A stretch of 64,000 nucleotides of DNA. Source: Sphingobacteriales bacterium (GTDB lineage: Bacteria; Bacteroidota; Bacteroidia; Chitinophagales; UBA2359). How positions within the stretch are numbered: the stretch's first letter is position 1; each line of letters begins with the position of its first letter. Shown one piece after another: positions 55,911-64,000 of this stretch. The stretch covers positions 496,001-560,000 of the forward strand of contig JADJJT010000003.1 in assembly GCA_016706405.1 (NCBI GenBank), in the 5' to 3' direction. The translations under genes were made by a program, and so were the position numbers. Under the pieces are notes generated by a model. That model did not search any database, was not told the origin of the DNA, and saw nothing but the letters and a program-made list of their open reading frames with translations.

Positions 55911-56838
55911 GAGACTGTCTAAAAATTAAAAATTGGCATGCCAGTCCTAAAAATTGATAGGAAAAAAGTTATTAAAAGAGATGTGAATAAAAGACTATCA
56001 GTTTGACGTTTAAATAATAATTCATAGCTTTATGAAAATCAAACACATAAAGTAAAATGAAAACCTACCCAAGCAGTCTCACCGATAGTCAATGGAGTGC
56101 AATATTAGGCATTTTAGACGACAAACGGAAACGAAAACACAGTTTAAGAGAAATTTTTAATGCGCTGTTCTATTTGCTTAAAACTGGCTGTCAATGGCGC
56201 ATGCTGCCGTTCCATTTTCCGTCATGGAAGCTTGTTTACTACTATTTTACCAAGTGGAAGAAGGATGGGACGATAGAACTCATCCATGAAATACTCAGGG
56301 ATAAGACTCGAAAGCAAGCAGGCAGGGCTTCATCGCCAAGTGTTGGTATAATTGATAGCCAGAGCGTAAAGACAACAAGCGTCGGAGGCTTGTGCAGAGG
56401 GATTGACGGGGGTAAAAAAGTTAAAGGCAGAAAGCGGCATATTATTGTAGATACAATGGGACTACTTTTAGCGGTTGTGGTTCATGCGGCAAATGAGCAT
56501 GACAGTAAATCAGCCCCAATGGTTATAGCTGACCTCAGAGGCAGGTTTTGCAGATTGGTAAAGATAGTAGCTGATGGCGGGTATAGAGGCGAGTTAATTG
56601 AAAATACCCGCAAAACGTTTGGGTGGGTGGTTGAGGTTGTAAGTAGATCGAATACAGCCTCGAAATTCGAAGTATTGCCAAAAGATGGATTGTTGAAAGA
56701 ACTTTTGCATGGCTCGAAAGCTATCGAAGATTGAGTAAAGACTTTGAGTTCCAAACCGAAACGAGCCAGACAATGATCCAACTTGCCATGATAAAATTGA
56801 TGCTTAATAGAATTAGAAAATAAAATTTAGACAGGCTC
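55911..56838 (+). mobile_element. IS5-family insertion sequence with intact inverted ends
   Basis: The 928-bp element begins GAGACTGTCTAAA and ends with the complement of GAGCCTGTCTAAA (TTTAGACAGGCTC at 56826-56838), 12 of 13 matching. A TTA duplication flanks it. It carries one transposase gene with a single frameshift. It lies between the GlmU-like gene (start 6 bp from its left end, reading away) and the OmpA-domain gene. Confidence 0.85.
56057..56823 (+). pseudogene. IS5-family transposase with one frameshift
   Basis: The frame is open to residue 213 (VLPK) and then shifts. Adding one A to the A4 run at 56680-56683 restores RWIVERTFAWLESYRRLSKDFE and gives about 255 residues. Features of IS5 DDE transposases are present: LTDSQWSAILGIL near the start, GCQWRMLPFHFPSWKLVYYYF, IIDSQSVKTT (first Asp) and KIVADGGYRGEL (second Asp). 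RWIVERTFAWL carries the Glu. Such elements sometimes encode transposase by frameshifting, but in the middle of the gene rather than near the end, so this looks like an indel. Confidence 0.85.
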
Positions 56839-56938
56839 TTAGTTTACCATACTGAGTTTACTCATAATGAGATCGTTAATTAATGCGTGCAATATAAAAA
56901 TATTTTAGATTAGAAATGTGATGGGTTGTAAAATAAAA

Positions 56939-56972
56939 AAACCATCCGGATAAAATTATATCCGGATGGTTT
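56939..56972 (-). terminator. TCCGGAT-based terminator after the OmpA-domain gene
   Basis: A perfect 14-bp stem (56939-56952 with 56959-56972, AAACCATCCGGATA and its complement) has a 6-nt loop. The adjacent A-run at its left becomes a T-run on the minus strand. It lies 62 bp after the stop of the OmpA-domain gene. Confidence 0.8.
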
Positions 56973-57033
56973 ATTCTATATCGCATTATACTTCAACTTT
57001 TTCAATGCGTTTAATGCACACAAATGTAAATTT

Positions 57034-58824
57034 CTATTTACCCATTACAATTTCAACCCGGCGATTTTTGGCTTTGCCTTCGGGGGTTTCGTTGGGGGCA
57101 ATGGGTTTGGTGCTACCATGTGCAGTAATATTTATGCGGCCTTCGGGAAAGTTTGAAGGCGATTTTTTTTCGAGCCATTCTTTAACGGCAAAGGCGCGGC
57201 GCTCTGATAGTTTCATGTTTTCGTTAAAATCGCCGGCATTATCGGTATGGCCGTTTACTTCAATTTTTAGGTTGCCGGCAATTACTAAATCGTTAAACAG
57301 TTGGTCAAGGGTTTGTTGTGCGGCGGGGGTAAAGGTGCTTTTGCCCGATTCAAAGGCAATAGACCAGTTCTTTTTACTAATTGTTTCGCGGATGGTATTG
57401 TCGGGGCTAAATTCGGGTTTGTCGGGGCTTGCTATATTGCTGCCGGCGCGTTTTGCCACTGCCTCTAAAAAAGTGGTATTAATTACATCATCGGCGGCGG
57501 GGTAGGTGGGCACTAATTGGGGGTAAAGTTTTTTTACAATATCGCCAAAAGTGGTGTAAACAATTTTTACAATGTTTACGCTTCCGGGGTTAAGGCCAAA
57601 TATTTCCATATTATCGGCCAAATTGTTTGCTCTTGAGCCACCAAGTTCAACTTTTAATCCTTGTTTGTCGGTTTCAATTACGCCTTTGTAGTATTTTTCC
57701 CAGTAGTCGGCATTTTCTTCGTTGAAAACTTTAGCGGCAATTTCGGCGGCACGGCGCAAGGCCGGTGCGTAAGTTTTAACCTGGTCGCCTCCGGCGGCAA
57801 CACTTTCTATAAGTTTTTCGACAGTTGGGCGGTTGTCGTCCAACCATTTTTTAATACCTATCATTACACAAGGCATTTGGCTATTATACTCTTTGGTTGA
57901 AACAATAGATATTAGGCCTCCTTTTTTTTGAGCCACCATTACGTCTCCCGGAGTCCAGGTGGTAACGCCGGCTACATTCACTTTTACTTTTTTTCCGGTT
58001 TTTACACCTTTTTTTACCTCATCGCGTTCTTCGGAATAGCCGTTAATATATTTTTCAGAAGCATCTATGTAGGTATTTGCTGCTATAAAATTCATAGCAT
58101 CGGGGTCGTAAGTAGTTTCATCGGTATTAACCGGAATGCCATTGTCTGAGCACCATTTTACAACAATATTCCAGTCGCCGTCACGCAATACAGCGGTAAC
58201 TACGCCGCCTTTGGCAGTTTGTGGATTATCTTTCCAGGCAGGTGGCCCCATAAATTTATCTTCACCTAACGAGCGTCCGGCGGTATAAATTATTTGAGCA
58301 CGGTAATCTTTACCTAATTTTTCGAGTTGGGGATTTACTCCGGCTAAAAAAGCGGCAGCCCCATCGCCCATAATATTTACAAAATGGGTGCCATCTGTAG
58401 TTTTGGGATTATTTTTATAGGACTCGGCAAATTTAATTAACGAGGCCTGCATTTGCGACACATCGTCTTGGCGTGTTATGTTTAAGTTTACGCCGTTTTT
58501 GGCCATAATACTGCCCTCGGTAGGTTTGGCACCGCCATTGGCAAAAAGCAATCCCAATTGCGAGTTCCAAGCCCAAATTAATATGTTTACCGGCGGCGAA
58601 CTTAATTTAGCTAATTTTTCTTGCGGAGCATTTACAGGCTCAACGGTTGAATTGGCATTTTTGGGTGCATCGGGCAATTCAACTTTTTCAATTACCGTTG
58701 ATGGGGCAACTTCTTTAGGTTTTATCCATCCTAAATTTTGTGCCGTTTTATAGGCACCAAATAACAAGCCACAAATAAGCAAAACAATGCTAAATTTGCC
58801 AAATGCAGTTAAGCGAAGTATCAT
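57034..58824 (-). CDS. Protein with periplasmic-binding-like domain and OmpA domain
   Basis: A 596-residue protein with an N-terminal TM anchor (FSIVLLICGLLFGAYKTA). A central region of about 350 residues has alternating alpha/beta elements like substrate-binding domains (PVNILIWAWNSQLGLLFANGGAK, VNVAGVTTWTPGDVMVAQKKGGLISIVST). A C-terminal OmpA domain (residues about 480-596; EVNGHTDNAGDFNENMKLSERRAFAVKEWL) binds peptidoglycan. The combination suggests a cell-envelope sensor or structural link. A terminator follows. I do not recognise a named family for the central domain beyond the fold. Confidence 0.75.
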   Translation of the reverse strand: MILRLTAFGKFSIVLLICGLLFGAYKTAQNLGWIKPKEVAPSTVIEKVELPDAPKNANSTVEPVNAPQEKLAKLSSPPVNILIWAWNSQLGLLFANGGAKPTEGSIMAKNGVNLNITRQDDVSQMQASLIKFAESYKNNPKTTDGTHFVNIMGDGAAAFLAGVNPQLEKLGKDYRAQIIYTAGRSLGEDKFMGPPAWKDNPQTAKGGVVTAVLRDGDWNIVVKWCSDNGIPVNTDETTYDPDAMNFIAANTYIDASEKYINGYSEERDEVKKGVKTGKKVKVNVAGVTTWTPGDVMVAQKKGGLISIVSTKEYNSQMPCVMIGIKKWLDDNRPTVEKLIESVAAGGDQVKTYAPALRRAAEIAAKVFNEENADYWEKYYKGVIETDKQGLKVELGGSRANNLADNMEIFGLNPGSVNIVKIVYTTFGDIVKKLYPQLVPTYPAADDVINTTFLEAVAKRAGSNIASPDKPEFSPDNTIRETISKKNWSIAFESGKSTFTPAAQQTLDQLFNDLVIAGNLKIEVNGHTDNAGDFNENMKLSERRAFAVKEWLEKKSPSNFPEGRINITAHGSTKPIAPNETPEGKAKNRRVEIVMGK

Positions 58825-59011
58825 ATAAATTTAATTAAGTTGATGTAAAAAAATATAACCATGTAGCTATTAATATCAGCATAGCAATGCAAAAATGAAG
58901 AAAAAAGTTTCTTTAGAAACAGAAAGCCAAAAATACTTAAAAATTTTATTTCTTAATTGCAAGATGTATGGCGAGTGTGTAATCAGTAGTAAATTCTCCG
59001 GATATTAGATA
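58825..59011. other. Intergenic gap upstream of the OmpA-domain gene
   Basis: 187 A/T-rich bp with one TCCGGATA near 58998, close to the stop of the DUF5723 gene. No promoter box is clear. Confidence 0.35.
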
Positions 59012-60379
59012 TTAGAAGCGTTTGGGGCAACCTTGAACAATGGTGGGTTTTGGTTTAATAAATGGTATTTTTAAGCCAAAATACACTTCGGTAGTGTGCA
59101 CCTCTTTTTGCCATAAAGACGAAAGTACATTTTTTGAGCCAATAATAAATGGGCCTAACCGCGCCATACCGCCTAAACTAACATCGCCAAACTCGTTAAT
59201 AGTTAAAGGCAAGGCGTAGTTGGTGCTAAAACTGTTAAAACCAACAGTAAGCGTATAACTTGACGGTGCAGAAACGTGTATATCGGCATTTGGATTTGTA
59301 TTTTTAAGGTATTGGTAAGCCAATAAACTAACATAAAAATTATGATACCCCCCACCTTCATAAACGCCGTTTTTCCATAAAAAAGCGGTAAAATTAAAAC
59401 TAAGCGCCGTAGGCATTTGAGCTATTACCTCGCTCACCGAAGGTGTATTGGTTGTATTTTTTTCAAGTGATTCGTCAAATTCGGCTACCGAGCCGTAATT
59501 ATTACCTACATTAAAACTATTATCAACTTTTACCTGCCCGCTTGGTGCTAATTTTTTATATTTAATTGAGCCAATGTCCATAACAGATATACCAAATACA
59601 ACATTATTATAAAACGAATATTTAATGCCCAAATCTAAACCAAAACCACTTCCCTGAAATTTGAATTTGCCCATTTTCATAGTAGGTGTATGGGCATATA
59701 AGGCAGTTGCATCTGTTATGGTTACATTATTGGTATCGGCGTTGGTGGTGCTATAATCTAATGAGCTTATATCGGCGGCAAGTGCTGCCAAACCGCCCAA
59801 ATATTTTACCCGTGCGGCGTATTTAATTCGGTGGCCACCATTAAAATAGCTCAAACGCCCATAAGTACCGCCAAACTCTGTCCAGCTTGCAAAATTGACT
59901 TTCAGGTCGGTAGCATTGCCGGTGGTTGGTTGTTTTGCCAGTGTGTCGGCGGCGTTAAAGCTTTGGCCTAAATTGGCGGGTATATTATTTACCAACATGG
60001 CACTGCGCGCTTGCGTTGTAACGGCAAAAGCACTAAAGCGGTCAATATCAAATAAAACCGATGGGCCTACATAGCGGGCATGCTCGTAAATATCGGTACG
60101 AGGTGCGTTGTTGGTATTAAAATCAACGGGGGCAAATTTTGGTAATTTCCACTTGGTAGGGATGGTAGGATGTTTGCCTAAATAATTATTATATTGATTA
60201 ATACTAAAAGCAGCAGGACAAATATCTAATTTATAAATAGTACCAACAACGTTTGCCGGATTAACTTCGAGGCTATTAACACCCGCATAGGCATTGGTGG
60301 TAAAGCCAGTAAAATCTTGGCTAAACGCCGACAGTGTAAACAGCAATGTAAAAGCAAAAAGTAAAAGTATTTTGTTCAT
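59012..60379 (-). CDS. DUF5723 family outer-membrane beta-barrel protein
   Basis: A 455-residue protein with signal peptide (ILLLFAFTLLFTLSAFS) and the DUF5723 opening FTGFTTNAYAGVNSLEVNPANVVGT (the NPAN motif is shared with PorV/FadL-like barrels). It then shows about sixteen alternating strands such as VLFDIDRFSAFAVTTQARS and LGIKYSFYNNVVFGISVMDIGS. It probably sits in the outer membrane; a role in adhesion or secretion is possible but unproven. A TACCTTTG box (complement at 60504-60511) lies 125 bp upstream. Confidence 0.82.
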   Translation of the reverse strand: MNKILLLFAFTLLFTLSAFSQDFTGFTTNAYAGVNSLEVNPANVVGTIYKLDICPAAFSINQYNNYLGKHPTIPTKWKLPKFAPVDFNTNNAPRTDIYEHARYVGPSVLFDIDRFSAFAVTTQARSAMLVNNIPANLGQSFNAADTLAKQPTTGNATDLKVNFASWTEFGGTYGRLSYFNGGHRIKYAARVKYLGGLAALAADISSLDYSTTNADTNNVTITDATALYAHTPTMKMGKFKFQGSGFGLDLGIKYSFYNNVVFGISVMDIGSIKYKKLAPSGQVKVDNSFNVGNNYGSVAEFDESLEKNTTNTPSVSEVIAQMPTALSFNFTAFLWKNGVYEGGGYHNFYVSLLAYQYLKNTNPNADIHVSAPSSYTLTVGFNSFSTNYALPLTINEFGDVSLGGMARLGPFIIGSKNVLSSLWQKEVHTTEVYFGLKIPFIKPKPTIVQGCPKRF

Positions 60380-60503
60380 AAAAACGGGTTAAAACTGGGA
60401 TTTTTTTTAGTTAAACAGGGTAAACGTGTAAAGTGGGTGTTATAGTTGCGTTCACTAAACAAGTTAAAAATTTATGCTGAAATAATATCTTACTGTTTAA
60501 GTA

Positions 60504-60511
60504 CAAAGGTA
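60504..60511 (-). promoter_or_regulatory. Bacteroidota -7 box upstream of the DUF5723 gene
   Basis: Read on the minus strand this is TACCTTTG, a consensus -7 box. It lies in the 326-bp gap between DUF5723 and DUF3857 genes, which otherwise holds the hairpin described next. Confidence 0.5.
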
Positions 60512-60623
60512 TAAAAAAATGGCAGTAAGCTCAAAAATGTTACTAAAAATTAGGCGAAGCCTTTATTCAATTTGGTGATAGCACTAAGATATATTTACAA
60601 AGTTCGTTTTATCATAGCATAAA

Positions 60624-60665
60624 AATCCGGATAGTTTTTTAAGGACAAAATAAAACATCCGGATT
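60624..60665 (-). terminator. TCCGGAT inverted pair after the DUF3857 gene
   Basis: AATCCGGAT (60624-60632) and ATCCGGATT (60657-60665) form a 9-bp perfect stem around a 24-nt loop. On the minus strand it follows the DUF3857 stop (60706) and a short T-run. It is a plausible but weaker terminator than the others. Confidence 0.5.
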
Positions 60666-60705
60666 AAGCATGTAAGATGGAATTTTGACCTTTAATTTCA
60701 AGAGT

Positions 60706-62748
60706 TTATTTTTTCTCAAAAACCAATACCAATTTATTAAAATCGGCGGCGGCATTTATCACGGCTCTAAAAGCTTCGTAATCTTTTGCGGGCATACTTA
60801 TTTTATCGTAAAATTCGTTGGCGGTAACAGTTAATTTATTGCCTTCAAGTTTGTAGTCCGAAATAAAACGGTTAATTTTTTGGCCTTTTTCGTCTTGGTA
60901 AATATCTATTTTAAGGTCGTCTAAGCCTTTCACTACATAGCCTTGTGGTATTTCAATGGTAATTATGCGCTTATAATCAACGGGGTACTGCATGTCAATA
61001 GGGTTTTGGCGTTCATGCTCTTGGTACAGCTCGGTTTGAGGGCCAATTATATTGCCAATTTTAAACAAAAAGTTGTTTCCGGCTTTTTCAATCAGGTCGG
61101 TAGCATCAAACTCGCCCGATACCGTAAAAGGTAAATCTGGCTTTGCGTTGTCGGCAAATTGGTAGTTTTTTACTTGTGTATTGCGCAGGTTTTGCGATTT
61201 CATGCCCGAGGTCAAAATTTCTTTCATCAACTCCTCTTTTTCGGGTTGCATTTGATAAATAACGCGGTACTCCATGGCACGGTATCCGGTAAAACTATGG
61301 ATAATATTTGCCTTGGGGTTCATGTTTGCATCAAAATTAATTTTCGCATCAATAGTATTGTTAGTAGCTGCTGCCTTTGGCATAGGTATTTCCATTACTT
61401 GCCCCTTATGTGTTTTTGGGTCAATATACAACCCAAATTGGCCAGCTAAATGATACGGCGCAATACCCGCCCTAAAATGCACTAAAGAAGGTATAATAAA
61501 CTGTTTCGTCTCCGGAAAAAACAATAATATTTCGGTAAAATTGCCCCAATTATCAAAGTTTTTATCAAAACGATATTCGGTTCTATTGCTGGTAAGTACT
61601 ATATTGTGGGTAATATTGGCCTCCGATAGCAAAGCTACCATTAATACCGTCATGCCTATTTCGCTGGTTGTTTTTTTATCGAGCATGTTTTCAATGCGCG
61701 CAAACTCGGGGCCGGCGGCATCAGTAACCACAAAATTATCTTTCAAATAATTTTCAATAGCCGATATTTTTTGCGCAACAGATAATTTCTTTAATTTTAA
61801 AGGCTTTAAAGTTTTGCTAATTTCTTTCCGGATTTCTTTTTTCGATAGCTGTTGATAAAAAATTTGGCTGTAAAATGTAGCAGCTTCTTCCCAAGAGTAC
61901 ATTCTGTTCGGTAGCGAATGGTTGCGGTCGTAGGCTAGTTTATAATCTATGCGCGCTAAGTTGGCGCGCAAATTTGAATAGGTTTCTTCATATAAGGCGG
62001 GCAAATTATGTACGGAGCAGGATAGGATATTTTTATCTCCGGATGTTTTAAGCATTGATTTCGGAAAACCATTGTAGCCAACTGCTTCAAACTCAAGCGA
62101 TTTTGGGCTTATAATTTCAAAATAGGCATCGCGCACGGCTACATCGCTCTGAAAAACTTCGCGCCCAAATACATCATCGTCTATTTTAAGTATTGAGTAT
62201 AAGTATTCAACTTGGCCACCAATTTCGACTCCTTCAATGGCAAACAATTTTATATTCGAGTAGCCTTTAACATTGTCTAAGTTTTTAATGGCAGTTTTAT
62301 CTAAATTTATAATTTTATTGCCATCGGCGCTAATGGCACGGGCTTGAACATTAACAATTTCGGCATCGTTTGCTAATGGAATATATACTTTATTAAATTG
62401 TTCAACAGCTTTGTCGTCGTTAATGCGTATAATTTTGTGCTCGGTTAGCAAATGTAGATATCCGGCGCTTTGTGGGTCATCGGGCGAAGCTTGATATTGG
62501 TGCAAACGGCGGTCTGTTATTACTACTGCCGACAATTTGGCCTCTTCGGGGCTTAATGTTTCCAACTTAGGTATGGTATCCCATTGAGGCAACTCAAAGC
62601 CCAAAACAGTGAGCAGCATATTTAAGTCAGGTTCGGCATCTTGCGCTTTTAACTGCGGTTCAAAACCAAAAAATAGTATAGTTGCACAAACAGCAAGGGC
62701 AAGTTTAGCTAACACAAAATGAGAAAAGGTAGTTAGTTGATTTTTCAT
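60706..62748 (-). CDS. DUF3857 and transglutaminase-like domain protein without catalytic Cys
   Basis: A 680-residue exported protein (signal ALAVCATILFFG). The N-terminal DUF3857 domain (residues about 60-220; DKAVEQFNKVYIPL and EVGGQVEYLYSILKIDD-like) is followed by a transglutaminase-like segment (IENYLKDNFVVTDAAGPEFARIENMLDKKTTSEIGMTVLMVALLSEANI). The family normally has a Cys where TSEIGMTVLMVALL lies (as in GNCLDKALLL), and none is present, so peptidase or transglutaminase activity is unlikely. Role unknown. It lies 75 bp downstream of the UXS gene on the same strand. Confidence 0.82.
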   Translation of the reverse strand: MKNQLTTFSHFVLAKLALAVCATILFFGFEPQLKAQDAEPDLNMLLTVLGFELPQWDTIPKLETLSPEEAKLSAVVITDRRLHQYQASPDDPQSAGYLHLLTEHKIIRINDDKAVEQFNKVYIPLANDAEIVNVQARAISADGNKIINLDKTAIKNLDNVKGYSNIKLFAIEGVEIGGQVEYLYSILKIDDDVFGREVFQSDVAVRDAYFEIISPKSLEFEAVGYNGFPKSMLKTSGDKNILSCSVHNLPALYEETYSNLRANLARIDYKLAYDRNHSLPNRMYSWEEAATFYSQIFYQQLSKKEIRKEISKTLKPLKLKKLSVAQKISAIENYLKDNFVVTDAAGPEFARIENMLDKKTTSEIGMTVLMVALLSEANITHNIVLTSNRTEYRFDKNFDNWGNFTEILLFFPETKQFIIPSLVHFRAGIAPYHLAGQFGLYIDPKTHKGQVMEIPMPKAAATNNTIDAKINFDANMNPKANIIHSFTGYRAMEYRVIYQMQPEKEELMKEILTSGMKSQNLRNTQVKNYQFADNAKPDLPFTVSGEFDATDLIEKAGNNFLFKIGNIIGPQTELYQEHERQNPIDMQYPVDYKRIITIEIPQGYVVKGLDDLKIDIYQDEKGQKINRFISDYKLEGNKLTVTANEFYDKISMPAKDYEAFRAVINAAADFNKLVLVFEKK

Positions 62749-62823
62749 TTTTTATTTATATAATGATTGGATGTTTTGCTTCGCAATTGACCCACTCACA
62801 AAAAGCCGTATCAGCATTTTTTT

Positions 62824-63759
62824 TTAAGGTTGCATAATCTCTTTAAAATAGGCGTAGGTCTGGGCCATTCCGGTTTGCCTACTTACTTGAGGAAACCAGT
62901 TTAGCAAGGTTTTAGCTTTTGTAATATTGGGTTGACGCTGTTTGGGGTCGTCTTGTGGTAAAGGTTTAAAATCAATTTTTACCTTAGCCTTGGTTAACTC
63001 AATCACCTCGGTAGCCAATTGGGTAAGGGTAATTTCTTCGGGGTTGCCAATATTAACGGGTAGGTGATAATCGCTGTGTAACAGGCGGTAAATCCCATCA
63101 ATTAAATCGCTGACATAACAGAAAGAGCGAGTTTGCTGCCCGCTGCCAAATACGGTAAGGTTTTGGCCGTTCATTGCCTGGTTTAAAAAAGTGGGCAAAG
63201 CTCGGCCATCGTCAATACGCATCCGGGGGCCATAGGTATTAAAAATGCGCACTATGCGTGTTTCAATGCCGTGGTAGTTATGGTAGGCCATTGTTAATGC
63301 CTCCATATAACGTTTGGCCTCGTCGTAAACACCCCTTGGGCCAACTGGGTTTACATTGCCCCAATACTCTTCGGTTTGAGGGTGCTCTAAGGGGTCGCCG
63401 TACACCTCAGAGGTAGAGGCTACTAAAATACGTGCCTTTTTTGCCTTGGCTAAACCCAACAAATTATGCGTTCCCATAGCCCCAACTTTTAAGGTTTGGA
63501 TAGGCATTTTTAAATAGTCGATAGGGCTTGCAGGCGAAGCAAAGTGTAAAATATAATGTATATCGCCCGGAACGTGAACAAATTTGGTAACATCGTGGTG
63601 GTAAAAAGAAAAATCTTTTTGTGGAAAAAGATGCTCAATATTACGCAAGCTTCCGGTTAATAAATTGTCCATGCCTACTACCTGGTAGCCATTGGCTAAA
63701 AATTTATCGCAAAGGTGCGAGCCTAAAAATCCGGCAGCACCCGTTATAAGTACACGCAT
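62824..63759 (-). CDS. UDP-glucuronate decarboxylase-like NAD-dependent epimerase
   Basis: A 311-residue extended SDR converting UDP-glucuronate to UDP-xylose (UXS-like). The NAD motif GAAGFLGSH (residues 7-15), the Ser in VASTSEVYGDP, the catalytic Y-xxx-K in GVYDEAKRYMEAL and RTSFCYV/RSFCYVSDLIDG match UXS and related dTDP-glucose 4,6-dehydratase-type enzymes closely. No large polysaccharide cluster is visible in the window, but it is near the right edge. It lies immediately upstream of the DUF3857 gene on the same strand. Confidence 0.88.
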   Translation of the reverse strand: MRVLITGAAGFLGSHLCDKFLANGYQVVGMDNLLTGSLRNIEHLFPQKDFSFYHHDVTKFVHVPGDIHYILHFASPASPIDYLKMPIQTLKVGAMGTHNLLGLAKAKKARILVASTSEVYGDPLEHPQTEEYWGNVNPVGPRGVYDEAKRYMEALTMAYHNYHGIETRIVRIFNTYGPRMRIDDGRALPTFLNQAMNGQNLTVFGSGQQTRSFCYVSDLIDGIYRLLHSDYHLPVNIGNPEEITLTQLATEVIELTKAKVKIDFKPLPQDDPKQRQPNITKAKTLLNWFPQVSRQTGMAQTYAYFKEIMQP

Positions 63760-64000
63760 TAAAGCTGTAAATTAGTAATATATAAAAAAATACTTTATGT
63801 TGATAGACCTTTATTATTAAGTGTGTATATTAATTTAATGATTTCAATTAATTTATCCGGATAATTTTTTTGTTTAACCGTTTTTGGTTTCCGGATGATA
63901 TTAAAAATATTACCCTTCAACTTGGTTATCTGCTGACATCATCAATCGAATTAAATTTTTTAGCAATTTAAAGCACCGCAAACGCTAATGGTTTGTCCGC
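63760..64000. other. Terminal intergenic stretch with two TCCGGA sites
   Basis: 241 A/T-rich bp upstream of the UXS-like gene, with TCCGGATA near 63857 and TCCGGATG near 63892. No gene or promoter was identified before the window ends. Confidence 0.4.

Overview
The window is chromosomal DNA from a Bacteroidota bacterium, probably free-living or environmental. The evidence is lineage-typical genes: gldC, a PorP/SprF-type protein, several type IX secretion (T9SS) cargo proteins with C-terminal sorting domains, DUF4846, DUF4403, DUF5723 and DUF3857 proteins, and repeated TAnnTTTG promoter -7 boxes. Menaquinone appears to be made by the futalosine route, since mqnE and mqnD are both present. I could not place the organism below phylum. 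I see no rRNA, tRNA or CRISPR array.

Layout. 0-5.4 kb: a partial GNAT gene, panB (frameshifted), gldC, an RDD membrane protein, a DUF4846 lipoprotein, an SDR enzyme and a secreted papain-like protease. 5.9-12.9 kb: a beta-propeller repeat protein directly abutting kdsB, a lipoprotein, an outer-membrane barrel, a Gfo/Idh/MocA oxidoreductase and a MoxR ATPase. 13-29.5 kb is mostly housekeeping: class I aldolase, a basic coiled-coil protein, an MCE lipid-transport protein, clpC, porP/sprF, a DNA glycosylase, truB, trmB, an EamA transporter, infC, an RluD-type synthase, mqnE and two unknowns. 29.7-47.8 kb: small secreted proteins, TraB/GumN, a glycosyltransferase, metalloproteases, an ABC-F ATPase, a TPR-CHAT protein, DUF4403, an L,D-transpeptidase, mqnD, a thioredoxin-like protein and an M48 protease. 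47.8-57 kb is an accessory segment: two insertion sequences with visible ends and target duplications, two large T9SS cargo genes, interspersed repeats and an octanucleotide array. 57-64 kb: an OmpA-domain protein, DUF5723, DUF3857 and a UDP-glucuronate decarboxylase-like gene.

Four features stand out. (1) The palindrome TCCGGA, usually inside ATCCGGAT(A), is scattered through the whole window (about 90 copies by eye), and inverted pairs form hairpins after several genes. It behaves like an iterated palindrome or uptake-type signal. (2) An 8-bp repeat, about 9.75 copies, lies in frame inside the 5' end of a T9SS cargo gene; the two other phases meet early stops, so it has the architecture of a phase-variable switch. 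(3) An IS5-type element sits 6 bp upstream of the start codon of a GlmU-family gene. (4) Six apparent frameshifts lie in homopolymers (panB, TPR-CHAT, thioredoxin-like, and three in the two transposases). Residual sequencing indels are the simplest explanation, but some sites could support slippage.
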